From NCBI RefSeq assembly GCF_004366075.1, contig NZ_SODU01000003.1, positions 124,001 through 188,000 on the forward strand: a stretch of 64,000 nucleotides of DNA, given 5' to 3'. The notes beneath the pieces are model-generated. The model made no database searches and was not told the DNA's origin. It worked only from the letters and a program-made list of their open reading frames with translations. This DNA is from Kribbella pratensis (GTDB lineage Bacteria; Actinomycetota; Actinomycetes; Propionibacteriales; Kribbellaceae). Positions 40,456-47,937 of this stretch are shown here, one piece after another. The translations under genes and the position numbers were made by a program. The stretch's first letter is position 1. Each line of letters opens with the position of its first letter.

Positions 40456-41739
40456 ATGCGAATTCTCAGCCATGAGATCCCCTCAGCAGTAGGCCAGACC
40501 GTCACGGTGGCCGGCTGGGTGCACCGAAGACGACGGCTCGCCGCCGTCAGTTTCCTGATCCTGCGCGACCGGTCCGGCCTGGCCCAGATCGTCGTCAAGG
40601 GTTCTCAGGCCCAGTTGGACGAGCTGGGTGAAGAGACTGTCGTTCAGGTGACCGGTACGGTCGCCGCCAACCCGCAGGCTCCCGGTGGCGCCGAGATCGT
40701 CGACCCGGTGATCGAGCCGCTGACCGAACCGGCCGTGACGCCGCCGATCGAGCTGTGGCGTCCGGCGGTCGGCGCCGGCCTGCCCGTGATCCTCGACAAC
40801 GCCCCGGTCGCGCTGCGGCATCCGGCGGTGCGGGCCGGCTGGGAGATCGCCGCGGCCGCGCTGCACGGGTTCCGGTCCGCGCTGGACGGTCAGGGTTTCA
40901 CGGAGATCCAGACGCCGAAGATCGTCGGTACGGCGACCGAGTCCGGGGCGAACGTGTTCGCGCTGGACTATTTCGGCGGTCCGGCGTACCTGGCGCAGTC
41001 GCCGCAGTTCTACAAGCAGACGATGGTCGGCGTGTTCGAGCGGGTCTTCGAAGTCGGTCCGGTGTTCCGGGCCGAGCCGCACGACACGGTCCGGCACCTG
41101 GCCGAGTACGTGTCGCTGGACGCGGAGTTCGGGTTCATCACCGACCACCGCGACGTTCTCGCCGTACTGCGTTCCGTGATCGCGGAGATGTTGTCGTCGG
41201 TGGGTGCGCGTGCGGGCGGCGCGTTGGAGCGGCTCGGGGTGACGGCGCCGGAGATCCCGCTCGACGTACCGGTGGTGCACTTCACCGAGGCGCTGAAGAT
41301 CGCCGGCGCGGACCCGGAGGAGCCGGACCTCGCACCCGCGGACGAGCGCGCGATCGGCGAGTGGGCGTTGCGTGAGTACGGCAGCGACTTCGTCGCGGTC
41401 GAGGGCTACCCGATGGTCAAGCGGCCGTTCTACACGCATCCCCAGCCGTCGGACCCGCGGTGGTCGAACTCGTTCGACCTGCTGTTCCGCGGGGTCGAAC
41501 TGGTGACCGGCGGCCAGCGCCTGCATCGGTACTCCGACTACGTCGCGGCCCTTGCGGCGCGCGGCGAGTCGGCGGACGCTCCGGCGTACAGCTCGTACCT
41601 GCAGGCGTTCAAGCACGGGATGCCGCCGCACGGCGGGTTCGCGATCGGGCTGGAGCGGTTCGTGGCGCGGCTGACCGGTGCGGAGAACGTCCGCGAGGTC
41701 ACGCTGTTCCCCCGCGACCTGCACAGGTTGACGCCCTGA
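40456..41739 (+). CDS. aspS: Archaeal-type aspartyl-tRNA synthetase (aspartate--tRNA(Asp/Asn) ligase)
   Basis: A 427-aa class IIb synthetase, much shorter than the roughly 590-aa bacterial AspRS and lacking its GAD insertion. An N-terminal OB-fold anticodon domain (VTVAGWVHRRRRLAAVSFLI) precedes the catalytic core. Motif 1 is around GFTEIQTPKIVGTATESGAN. Motif 2 is FERVFEVGPVFRAEPHDTVR, and motif 3 GGFAIGLERFVARL. This type is often non-discriminating, charging both tRNA-Asp and tRNA-Asn; the sequence alone does not settle that. The ATG at 40456 follows GGAGGT, which is part of the T-box sequestrator. A kinase-like gene overlaps its stop by one base. Confidence 0.93.
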   Translation: MRILSHEIPSAVGQTVTVAGWVHRRRRLAAVSFLILRDRSGLAQIVVKGSQAQLDELGEETVVQVTGTVAANPQAPGGAEIVDPVIEPLTEPAVTPPIELWRPAVGAGLPVILDNAPVALRHPAVRAGWEIAAAALHGFRSALDGQGFTEIQTPKIVGTATESGANVFALDYFGGPAYLAQSPQFYKQTMVGVFERVFEVGPVFRAEPHDTVRHLAEYVSLDAEFGFITDHRDVLAVLRSVIAEMLSSVGARAGGALERLGVTAPEIPLDVPVVHFTEALKIAGADPEEPDLAPADERAIGEWALREYGSDFVAVEGYPMVKRPFYTHPQPSDPRWSNSFDLLFRGVELVTGGQRLHRYSDYVAALAARGESADAPAYSSYLQAFKHGMPPHGGFAIGLERFVARLTGAENVREVTLFPRDLHRLTP

Positions 41740-42590
41740 TGGAGACCACCGAGTCGGTTGTCGCCGAGCTGAACGTTGCCCTCGGCACCGATTACCGGGT
41801 CGTGCGGCAACTGACCGGTGGTCTGCAGTCGACCGCGTACGAGCTGACGGGCGGCGTGGTCCTGAAGTGGACCGACAACCCCGGGTGGGCACCACGCGTC
41901 CGGCAGGCGGCCGAGCTCGTCCGCCGGGCGCGTGCCGTCGGCTATCCCACCCCGGCCTGGCTGACCGTCGGCACGACCGCCGCCGGGTCGCCGTACCAAC
42001 TGCAGGAACTCGTCCCCGGCAGCCCGCCGACGCTCGACGAGAGCCTGGCACGACAGCTGATCGAGATCTGTGAGCTGCAGCGGGACCTGCTCCCGGAGAA
42101 CCGCGACGCGAGCTGGTCCGCGTGGTCGCGCGGCGTCGTCTTCGACGGCTGGGACGGCGTGTGGGAACGGGTGCAGGCGTACGACGATGACGCCTCCGAA
42201 CTCCTCGAACGGTACGGCGACTTGTGCCGCCCGTACCGGGACCACGATTTGCCCCACCACGACTTCGTCCACGGCGACCTGAACATGGGCAACCTGCTCG
42301 CGTCCGACGGGCGGATCACCGGCATCGTGGACATCGAGGCGGCCGGCGCCGGTTCACGCGTGTACGACCTGGTCTCACTGGCAGCCTCCGCCGCCCGCGA
42401 CGGCGCGGCAGACGGCGTCGACGAACTCTTCCTCGAGGCAGCACTACGAGCAACCGGCCGCGCGGCAGTCGCCATCTGCGCGGGCGCCGCTTTCGCGAGT
42501 ACGGCGGAGTTCGTCCACAAGCGTTCGACGTACGGCCAAGAGCTGGTCAACCACGGCGGCCGCCGCGTACTCGAACTGCTCAACGCCTAG
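41739..42590 (+). CDS. Aminoglycoside-phosphotransferase-like kinase in the AspRS operon
   Basis: A 283-aa protein of the APH/choline-kinase fold. The N-lobe has VVRQLTGGLQSTAYELTGGV and a lysine in VVLKW. The catalytic Brenner motif is HGDLNMGN from residue 178, and the metal-binding DIEAAG follows. The substrate is unknown: family members phosphorylate aminoglycosides, choline, macrolides, homoserine or sugars. The ATG shares one base with the aspS stop (TGATG), so translation is coupled to the T-box-controlled cistron. A functional link to aspartate or tRNA charging is suggested only by this context. Confidence 0.88.
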   Translation: METTESVVAELNVALGTDYRVVRQLTGGLQSTAYELTGGVVLKWTDNPGWAPRVRQAAELVRRARAVGYPTPAWLTVGTTAAGSPYQLQELVPGSPPTLDESLARQLIEICELQRDLLPENRDASWSAWSRGVVFDGWDGVWERVQAYDDDASELLERYGDLCRPYRDHDLPHHDFVHGDLNMGNLLASDGRITGIVDIEAAGAGSRVYDLVSLAASAARDGAADGVDELFLEAALRATGRAAVAICAGAAFASTAEFVHKRSTYGQELVNHGGRRVLELLNA

Positions 42591-42613
42591 CAGTCCTGTC
42601 TGTTGGCCGGGCT

Positions 42614-42654
42614 TGGGGAGGGTTTCTTCCCGATTCGGGAAGAAACCCTCCCCA
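42614..42654. terminator. Perfect 20-bp bidirectional terminator hairpin
   Basis: TGGGGAGGGTTTCTTCCCGA (42614-42633), one central T, then the exact reverse complement (42635-42654). It lies between the convergent kinase gene and the last gene of the surface-protein operon, with no mismatch in 20 pairs. Confidence 0.85.
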
Positions 42655-42658
42655 GGTC

Positions 42659-43819
42659 CTAGTTGGAGATCGTGACTGGGATGCTGCTGCTCGGCTGGCT
42701 GGCGTTCGTGACGTTGTCGGTGCTGACAGCAACCAGACGGTAGGAGCCGTTGACCGGCTGACCACCCCAGATGACGCGATAGTTCGTCGCGGCTGACGTC
42801 GAGGAGGCGATCGGGGTCCAGTTGGAGCTGGTGCACGAGCCCGAGAGGCCGGCGCAGTAGTAGTACGCGACCGACTTCACACCGGAGCCCGACCCGTCAT
42901 CGGTGGTGTCGGTGAGAGTTGCGCCATTGGCGACCGCGACCGTGACGTTGAAGGTCGACGACGGCCCGGTCGAGGTCAGACCGCTCGCTGAGGCAGTCAG
43001 CGTGAGCCCGACGGCTGCGGTATTGATGACCACGCCGCTGAAGGTGGCTCGGCCTGAGCCGTTGGTGCTTGCCGTGGCGCCGGAATCGATCACCCCAGTG
43101 GACGGGGTCAGCGTGACGCTCACGCCGGACGTCGAGACCGGGTTGCCGTACTGGTCCTGTAGCTGGACGGTGATCGCGGGCGTCAGCGCCGTACCGGCGG
43201 ACCCGGACGTCGGCCCTTGGACAAAGGACAGCTTGCTGGCCGCACCAGCGGTGACTGTCACCTGCGGCGAACCCGCCGTCAAGTTGACCGCGCTGCCGTT
43301 GTTGCCGGCGCGAGACGCTGTCGTGAACGTTGCCGTTTGCGGGGTGGTCGGCGCGGTCACACGGGTCGCGTTTGTCCCCGCGCCATACGTCAGAGTCAGC
43401 TGATCGCCGACGTCACATGTCTGAGCCACGGTGATCGTCCAGGGACCCGATCCCGAGATCGAAGGGCTCACGCCCCCGCAGGACGACGCGCCTGACACCT
43501 GGACGAAACCGGCGTTACCCGACGTCGCCGACGGTTGGGTCCACCCGGCGGGCACGGCCAGGGTGATGAACGAGCCGGTGGTGAACTTGCCGGTCGTCGC
43601 CTTGAAGACGAACGTGAACTGATTACCCGTCGATCCGGCGACGACCGTGGCCGGCGAGACGGACATCGTCCCGTCGCCGCTGCCGGCATTGGCGGCGAAG
43701 GCGGGACCGGCGTTCATCGAACCGAGTGTCGCGAGCGCTGCGACCAGGGCGGCAACTGCTACCCGGCGCAGGCGGGATGTCCCCGTTCGACCCTCGACCT
43801 TCTTCCACAGGATGCTCAT
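42659..43819 (-). CDS. Secreted Ig-like-domain protein, surface operon gene 4
   Basis: A 386-aa exported protein. Basic N-terminus, hydrophobic VAVAALVAALATLGSMNAGP and AFA cleavage site. The mature chain is Thr/Ser/Gly-rich beta structure. It holds an actinobacterial adhesin-like domain, an invasin/Big-1-like repeat (ITVQLQDQYGNPVSTSGVSV, ATFSGVVINT) and a C-terminal module SVAYYYCAGLSGSCTSSNWT ending in RLVAVSTD that is shared with gene 3. The ATG overlaps the stop of gene 3 by one base. No sortase motif or anchor helix is seen. A structural or adhesive role at the surface is likely. Confidence 0.8.
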   Translation of the reverse strand: MSILWKKVEGRTGTSRLRRVAVAALVAALATLGSMNAGPAFAANAGSGDGTMSVSPATVVAGSTGNQFTFVFKATTGKFTTGSFITLAVPAGWTQPSATSGNAGFVQVSGASSCGGVSPSISGSGPWTITVAQTCDVGDQLTLTYGAGTNATRVTAPTTPQTATFTTASRAGNNGSAVNLTAGSPQVTVTAGAASKLSFVQGPTSGSAGTALTPAITVQLQDQYGNPVSTSGVSVTLTPSTGVIDSGATASTNGSGRATFSGVVINTAAVGLTLTASASGLTSTGPSSTFNVTVAVANGATLTDTTDDGSGSGVKSVAYYYCAGLSGSCTSSNWTPIASSTSAATNYRVIWGGQPVNGSYRLVAVSTDNVTNASQPSSSIPVTISN

Positions 43820-44889
43820 CACGGATGTCCGTTCACTGTCGGGCGGGAGACGGTGGGTGGTGTGGTGTCGACCGTCAACGGGGTGGCGACGCTCGGGACG
43901 CTGACGTTGCCGGTGGCATCGGTTGCGACGGCGACGACGCGGTAGGCGCCATCGGCGGCGAAGGGTGCGTTCCTCGTGATGGCGAAGTTGGTGGCCGCCG
44001 AGGTGGACGATCCGATCGCGGTCCAGTTCGTCGCGGTGCAGCCGCCGGCCGCACCGGTGCAGCGGTAGTACGCGACAGAGGCGACGCCTGAGAAGTCGTC
44101 GGTGGCCGCATCGGTGAAGGTGACAGCCGTGTTGCCGACGAAAGTCTCGAAGGATCCGGTGGCCGTGGCAACCGGTGCCGGCGCCGTGGGTGCCGTCGCG
44201 TCGTACGTGACTGTGTTGTCGGTGCTCGTCGACGCAGTGTTCCCGGCACCGCCCGAGTCGTAGGCGGTGTTGGCCGCGATCGACACCGTGACCGAGCTAC
44301 TGCCGGCCAGTCCGCTGACCGCCAGGTTGTACGTCGGTCCGCTGCCGCTCACCACGACTGTCGCGGTGCCAGGGCTGACGGTGACGTCCGCACTGGTGAA
44401 GTCGGTCACCGCTTCGCTGAAGACCGCGGTGAAGTTCACGGGGGACGTAGCGGTCGGGTCCGCCTGCGCCGCGGCCTGATTGACCGTGACGGACGGCCGG
44501 GAGTTGTGCACGGTCACGTCGGCGCTCGCCCCGGATGCCGTCCAGCTCGCGGAGATCGCGGTGACGACGTAGTGGTAGATCCCGTCGGGAACATTGACCT
44601 CACTGCACGAGGTAGCAGTCGTCGTGCTGCAGGCCGCAGCGGTCAGACCGTCGCTGGTCCGTACGCGGTTCACGGTGTAGCCGGTCGCCCGGGCCGACGC
44701 CGTCCAGGTCACGTTGACCGTTCCGGCACCGGGTGGAGCCGAGGCGGTCACCGGGGTCGGCGGAGCTAGCGTTCCGGTCGTTGCGGATCCGGTGCCTGCA
44801 CCGGCTGCGGACCAAAAGGCCCAGGCGGTGCCCCCGCCGGCCATCGCGAGGACCACGAGTCCGAGGACGAGCAGTACGCGTCGAGTCAT
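43819..44889 (-). CDS. Secreted fibronectin/Ig-like protein, surface operon gene 3
   Basis: A 356-aa protein with an N-terminal transmembrane/signal segment ending AWAFWSAAGAGTGSATTGTL, the same AYWS/AFWS-Gly/Ser pattern seen in gene 1 and in TasA/camelysin-type precursors. A fibronectin type III domain follows (VTASAPPGAGTVNVTWTASA, TGYTVNRV), then an Ig-like domain (VNFTAVFSEAVTDFTSADVT). The C-terminal module SVAYYRCTGAAGGCTATNWT to RVVAVATD is shared with gene 4. It overlaps gene 2 by four bases and gene 4 by one, so it belongs to a tightly coupled operon. Confidence 0.8.
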   Translation of the reverse strand: MTRRVLLVLGLVVLAMAGGGTAWAFWSAAGAGTGSATTGTLAPPTPVTASAPPGAGTVNVTWTASARATGYTVNRVRTSDGLTAAACSTTTATSCSEVNVPDGIYHYVVTAISASWTASGASADVTVHNSRPSVTVNQAAAQADPTATSPVNFTAVFSEAVTDFTSADVTVSPGTATVVVSGSGPTYNLAVSGLAGSSSVTVSIAANTAYDSGGAGNTASTSTDNTVTYDATAPTAPAPVATATGSFETFVGNTAVTFTDAATDDFSGVASVAYYRCTGAAGGCTATNWTAIGSSTSAATNFAITRNAPFAADGAYRVVAVATDATGNVSVPSVATPLTVDTTPPTVSRPTVNGHP

Positions 44890-46010
44890 GATCCGCTCCC
44901 TGCACCCGAGTAGGCGAGCTTGACCGTGGCGCCCTTGCATCCGTCCTGGTTCGTCGCCGTGTCGAGCATCGTCACCTGCGGCCAGATCGACTGCGGTACG
45001 GCGAGACCGGACAGCGCACGGCTCGCGTTGCCGGGAACAGTCAGCGGATACGTTCCGCCGTACTGCGTGATCCGGTAGTCCGCCGGTCCACACGGGAGGT
45101 TGTGCGCAACGGCGTACGGCGTCCGCGTGATCGAGCTCAGCGCGACCGTCAGATTCGTCACGGAGATGGGTTTCTTGTTCGGGTTGGTCAGCGTGAGGTC
45201 GAGTGGTCTCGAGATGCCCGGAGCGAGCAAACCGGACAGGTTGCCGCTGATCGCGAAGTCCTTGCCGGTGGTCTGCACGACCAGCTTGACGCTCGCGTAC
45301 GCCGATCGCGTGACACCTGCTGGGTCGTTGCCGCTCGCGGTCAAGGAGAGCGTGTAGGTGTCGTCGGAGGCGGTGTCCGGCGTGCTGATCTGAACGCTCG
45401 CGGAGCTCCCGGTCACCGGGTTCGGTGTGAACGTGGCCACCGCCCCTTGCGGCAGTCCACCAGCGACGCCGAGGGTGACAGGCCCCGGCAGGTTCGTCCG
45501 GGTCAGTTGGATGCTGAAGACTGCGATCGTTCCGGGTGCCTGCGTGATCGAGGCCGGCGTAGCGGTCATCGACAACGAACTGGAGAGCGGGGCGTTCACC
45601 ACCAGGCCGGCGGTGACGGTGCCACTGACCTTCGCGCCGGCGCCTTGGACGGTGATCCCGGCCGATCCGGTCGGCGTACTCGCCGTCGTGGTCACGGTCA
45701 GCGTCGTACTCGCCGTACTGCCGGACGTGAGCGTCACCGACGATGGGCCGAAGGACGCGGACGCCCCGTTCGGCACTCCGGTGGCGCTGAAGGCGACCGC
45801 GCCGGTGAAGCCGCCGGTCGACGTCACGCTGACCGTGTACGTCGCCGTCTGGCCCCGCGTCACCGACTGGCTGGTCGGTGTGATGCCCAGCTGGATGCCG
45901 GGTTTCGCCGGCTGGGCCGCGTACGACAGGCCGGCCACGGCGAGCAGCAGGCAGACACCGGCGATCAGGAACTTGATCACCCGGTACCGGCTCGTTCGCG
46001 TGCCTCGCAT
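44886..46010 (-). CDS. Secreted beta-sandwich protein, surface operon gene 2
   Basis: A 374-aa protein. The signal or anchor helix is FLIAGVCLLLAVAGLSYAA. Two Ig-like domains follow (SVTRGQTATYTVSVTSTGGF; SITQAPGTIAVFSIQLTRTN), and a C-terminal module with C-x-x-A-D-Y and NQDGCKGATVKLAYSG that is homologous to the end of gene 1. The two cysteines of that module probably form a disulfide outside the cell. The gene starts after a strong hairpin behind gene 1 and is coupled to gene 3 (ATGA). Confidence 0.8.
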   Translation of the reverse strand: MRGTRTSRYRVIKFLIAGVCLLLAVAGLSYAAQPAKPGIQLGITPTSQSVTRGQTATYTVSVTSTGGFTGAVAFSATGVPNGASASFGPSSVTLTSGSTASTTLTVTTTASTPTGSAGITVQGAGAKVSGTVTAGLVVNAPLSSSLSMTATPASITQAPGTIAVFSIQLTRTNLPGPVTLGVAGGLPQGAVATFTPNPVTGSSASVQISTPDTASDDTYTLSLTASGNDPAGVTRSAYASVKLVVQTTGKDFAISGNLSGLLAPGISRPLDLTLTNPNKKPISVTNLTVALSSITRTPYAVAHNLPCGPADYRITQYGGTYPLTVPGNASRALSGLAVPQSIWPQVTMLDTATNQDGCKGATVKLAYSGAGSGS

Positions 46011-46045
46011 CTACTGCTCACTCCCCCCAAGAACTTTGTCGCGGT

Positions 46046-46096
46046 CCCGGCCTGGACGGGGCGCTGGGTCGAGGTAGCGCCCCGCCCAGGCCTGGG
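46046..46096 (-). terminator. Intra-operon hairpin (possible partial terminator)
   Basis: Arms 46046-46065 and 46076-46096 pair over about 19 bp with one or two mismatches around a 10-base loop. It lies between surface-operon genes 1 and 2. Lacking a U-run it may act as a processing or attenuation point that lets gene 1 be expressed above genes 2-4. Confidence 0.6.
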
Positions 46097-46112
46097 AAAC
46101 CGCGGTGACGAG

Positions 46113-46577
46113 CTAGTTGCTGGCGTACGACAGGTTGACGGTCGCGCCCTTGCAGCCGTCCTGGTTGGTGGCCTTGTTGTTGAACTTCAGGGTCGCGCCG
46201 TTGAAGTTCGCCGTGCCGCCAGGGGCGACGTCGGTGGTCACGCTCATGGTCGGCGAGGCCAGCGTGTAGTCGGTGGCGTCGCAGATGCCGGTGGCGCCGG
46301 AGGCCTGGGTGACACCGGCGATGCTGACGGTGACGCTGTTGACGTAGGCGCTGCTGTCCGCGTTGTTCGTCACGGTGCCGCTGATGGTCTGCGCGGCGTC
46401 ACCCGGACGCAGGTTCGAGACGGTGCTGGTCTGCACGATCGCGAGGTTGCTCGTGCCGGCGGACGTGGCACCCGAGCCGCTGCCGGAGCCGGTGGTGCTC
46501 CAGTAGGCGAAGGCCGAGCCGGCTCCGATGACGACGGTGGCTGCGGCGGCGATGATGATCTTCTTCTTGCGGTGCAT
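46113..46577 (-). CDS. SipW/TasA-like secreted subunit, surface operon gene 1
   Basis: A 154-aa small exported protein: MHRKKKIIIAAAATVVIGAG then SAFAYWSTTGSGSGSGATSA. A short basic start, one hydrophobic segment and AYWS followed by a Gly/Ser stretch are typical of SipW-dependent (TasA/camelysin-like) precursors. The mature beta-rich domain has the paired Cys module GICDATDYTL ... NQDGCKGATVNLSYASN. Its size, first position and downstream hairpin suggest the major subunit of a surface fibre. No cognate SipW-type signal peptidase is encoded in the window. Confidence 0.82.
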   Translation of the reverse strand: MHRKKKIIIAAAATVVIGAGSAFAYWSTTGSGSGSGATSAGTSNLAIVQTSTVSNLRPGDAAQTISGTVTNNADSSAYVNSVTVSIAGVTQASGATGICDATDYTLASPTMSVTTDVAPGGTANFNGATLKFNNKATNQDGCKGATVNLSYASN

Positions 46578-46701
46578 GGCGGTTTCCCTTCCCCCCGGCC
46601 CCGATCGGGCCGTCTTCCCAGGAAGGTTGCCATCGACGAAATGGCCGGTCTGTCGGCCGAACGGCCAGACTTTGTCGTCCGATCGGTGGTATTCCTGTGC
46701 T

Positions 46702-47925
46702 GTGGATTTCGAGACTGAGCAGGCCGTCCTGGCAGCGGTCGACGACGAGCGGATCGTTGCGGAACTGCGGGAGCTGGTGCGGATTCCGAGCGTCGACGGG
46801 ACCGCGGCCGAGGTCGACGTACAGGCCTGGTGTGCTGCCCGGCTGGAGGCGCTGGGGCTGACCGTTGATCACTGGCGGCTCGAGTTGTCGGCCGATGAGC
46901 CGGGGTTTCCCGGGATGGAGGTCGAGCGGTCCGAGGCCTGGGGCTGTGTCGGCGTACTCGGTGGCGATGCGACGCCGGGGCTGATCCTCAACGGGCATGT
47001 CGACGTGGTGCCGGGTGGCACATTCGACGCCCGGATCGAGGACGGCGTGATGTGGGGCCGCGGGACCTGTGACATGAAGGGCGGTGTCGCGGCGGTCCTC
47101 GGTGCGGTGGCGGCGATCGTTGCCTCGGGCATCACGCTGCGCAAGCCGCTCGCGGTGCACACCGTGATCGGTGAGGAGGACGGCGGCGTCGGTGCGTTCG
47201 CGACGTTGCGCCGCGGTCATCGCGGCGAGGCGTGCCTGATCGCCGAGCCGACCGCCGGGACGGTCATCCCGGCCAATGCCGGCTCGCTGACGTTCCGGCT
47301 GGAGGTCCCGGGGCTGGCCACGCACGGCTCGACCCGCAGTCGCGGGGTGAGCGCGATCGAGAAGTTCACCGTGATCCAGACCGCGCTGCAGGAGCTCGAA
47401 CGTGAGCGCAACCGGGACCCGCATCCACTGCTCGCCCACCTCGACCTCGCCAACCCGCTGTCCGTCGGCACCATCGCGGCCGGCGACTGGGCGAGCACCG
47501 TTCCCGACCACCTGATCGCCGAGGGCCGGTACGGCGTACGTCTCGGGGAGGCCGTCGCGGACGCGCGGACCGCCTTCGAGGACGCGGTAGCGGTGGCGTG
47601 CGCGAAGGACGACTGGCTGCGTGAGCACCCGGTAACGGTCAGCTGGCCGGGTGGTGAGTTCGCCTCCGGTCTGCTACCTGAGGGCGACCCCTTGCTCGCG
47701 GACACGGTCGAGGCAGCGTCCGACGCGGGCGGAGCGGTCCCGGCGGTCAAGGGCGCGCCGTACGGATCAGACCTTCGGCAGTACGCCGCAGCGGGCATCC
47801 CCACGCTGCAGTACGGGCCGGGTGACGTGCGGTACGCCCACGCCGCCGACGAGCACGTCGTACTGGCCGACGTACTGCACGCCGCACGCACGTACGCCCT
47901 GCTGGCTGTACGTCGCTGCGGTTGA
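46702..47925 (+). CDS. M20-family metallopeptidase (ArgE/DapE-like)
   Basis: A 407-aa dizinc hydrolase. Metal-binding motifs are LILNGHVDVVPGG (His-x-Asp), WGRGTCDMKGG (Asp), TVIGEEDGGVGAF (catalytic Glu pair) and LIAEPTAG, with a C-terminal His in YAHAADEHV. The insert TFRLEVPGLATHGSTRSRGV is the dimerisation domain. It most resembles acetylornithine deacetylase/succinyl-diaminopimelate desuccinylase-type enzymes, with the actual amide substrate uncertain. The GTG at 46702 is where homology begins; no clear ribosome site precedes it, so a leaderless mRNA is possible. Confidence 0.9.
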   Translation: MDFETEQAVLAAVDDERIVAELRELVRIPSVDGTAAEVDVQAWCAARLEALGLTVDHWRLELSADEPGFPGMEVERSEAWGCVGVLGGDATPGLILNGHVDVVPGGTFDARIEDGVMWGRGTCDMKGGVAAVLGAVAAIVASGITLRKPLAVHTVIGEEDGGVGAFATLRRGHRGEACLIAEPTAGTVIPANAGSLTFRLEVPGLATHGSTRSRGVSAIEKFTVIQTALQELERERNRDPHPLLAHLDLANPLSVGTIAAGDWASTVPDHLIAEGRYGVRLGEAVADARTAFEDAVAVACAKDDWLREHPVTVSWPGGEFASGLLPEGDPLLADTVEAASDAGGAVPAVKGAPYGSDLRQYAAAGIPTLQYGPGDVRYAHAADEHVVLADVLHAARTYALLAVRRCG

Positions 47926-47937
47926 TACAAATCCACC

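Noticed and set aside
37830..40598. Open frame of 922 codons antisense to the tethered sigma factor and T-box
   Set aside because: Compositionally biased translation with no motif; it crosses a riboswitch and a clear gene on the other strand.
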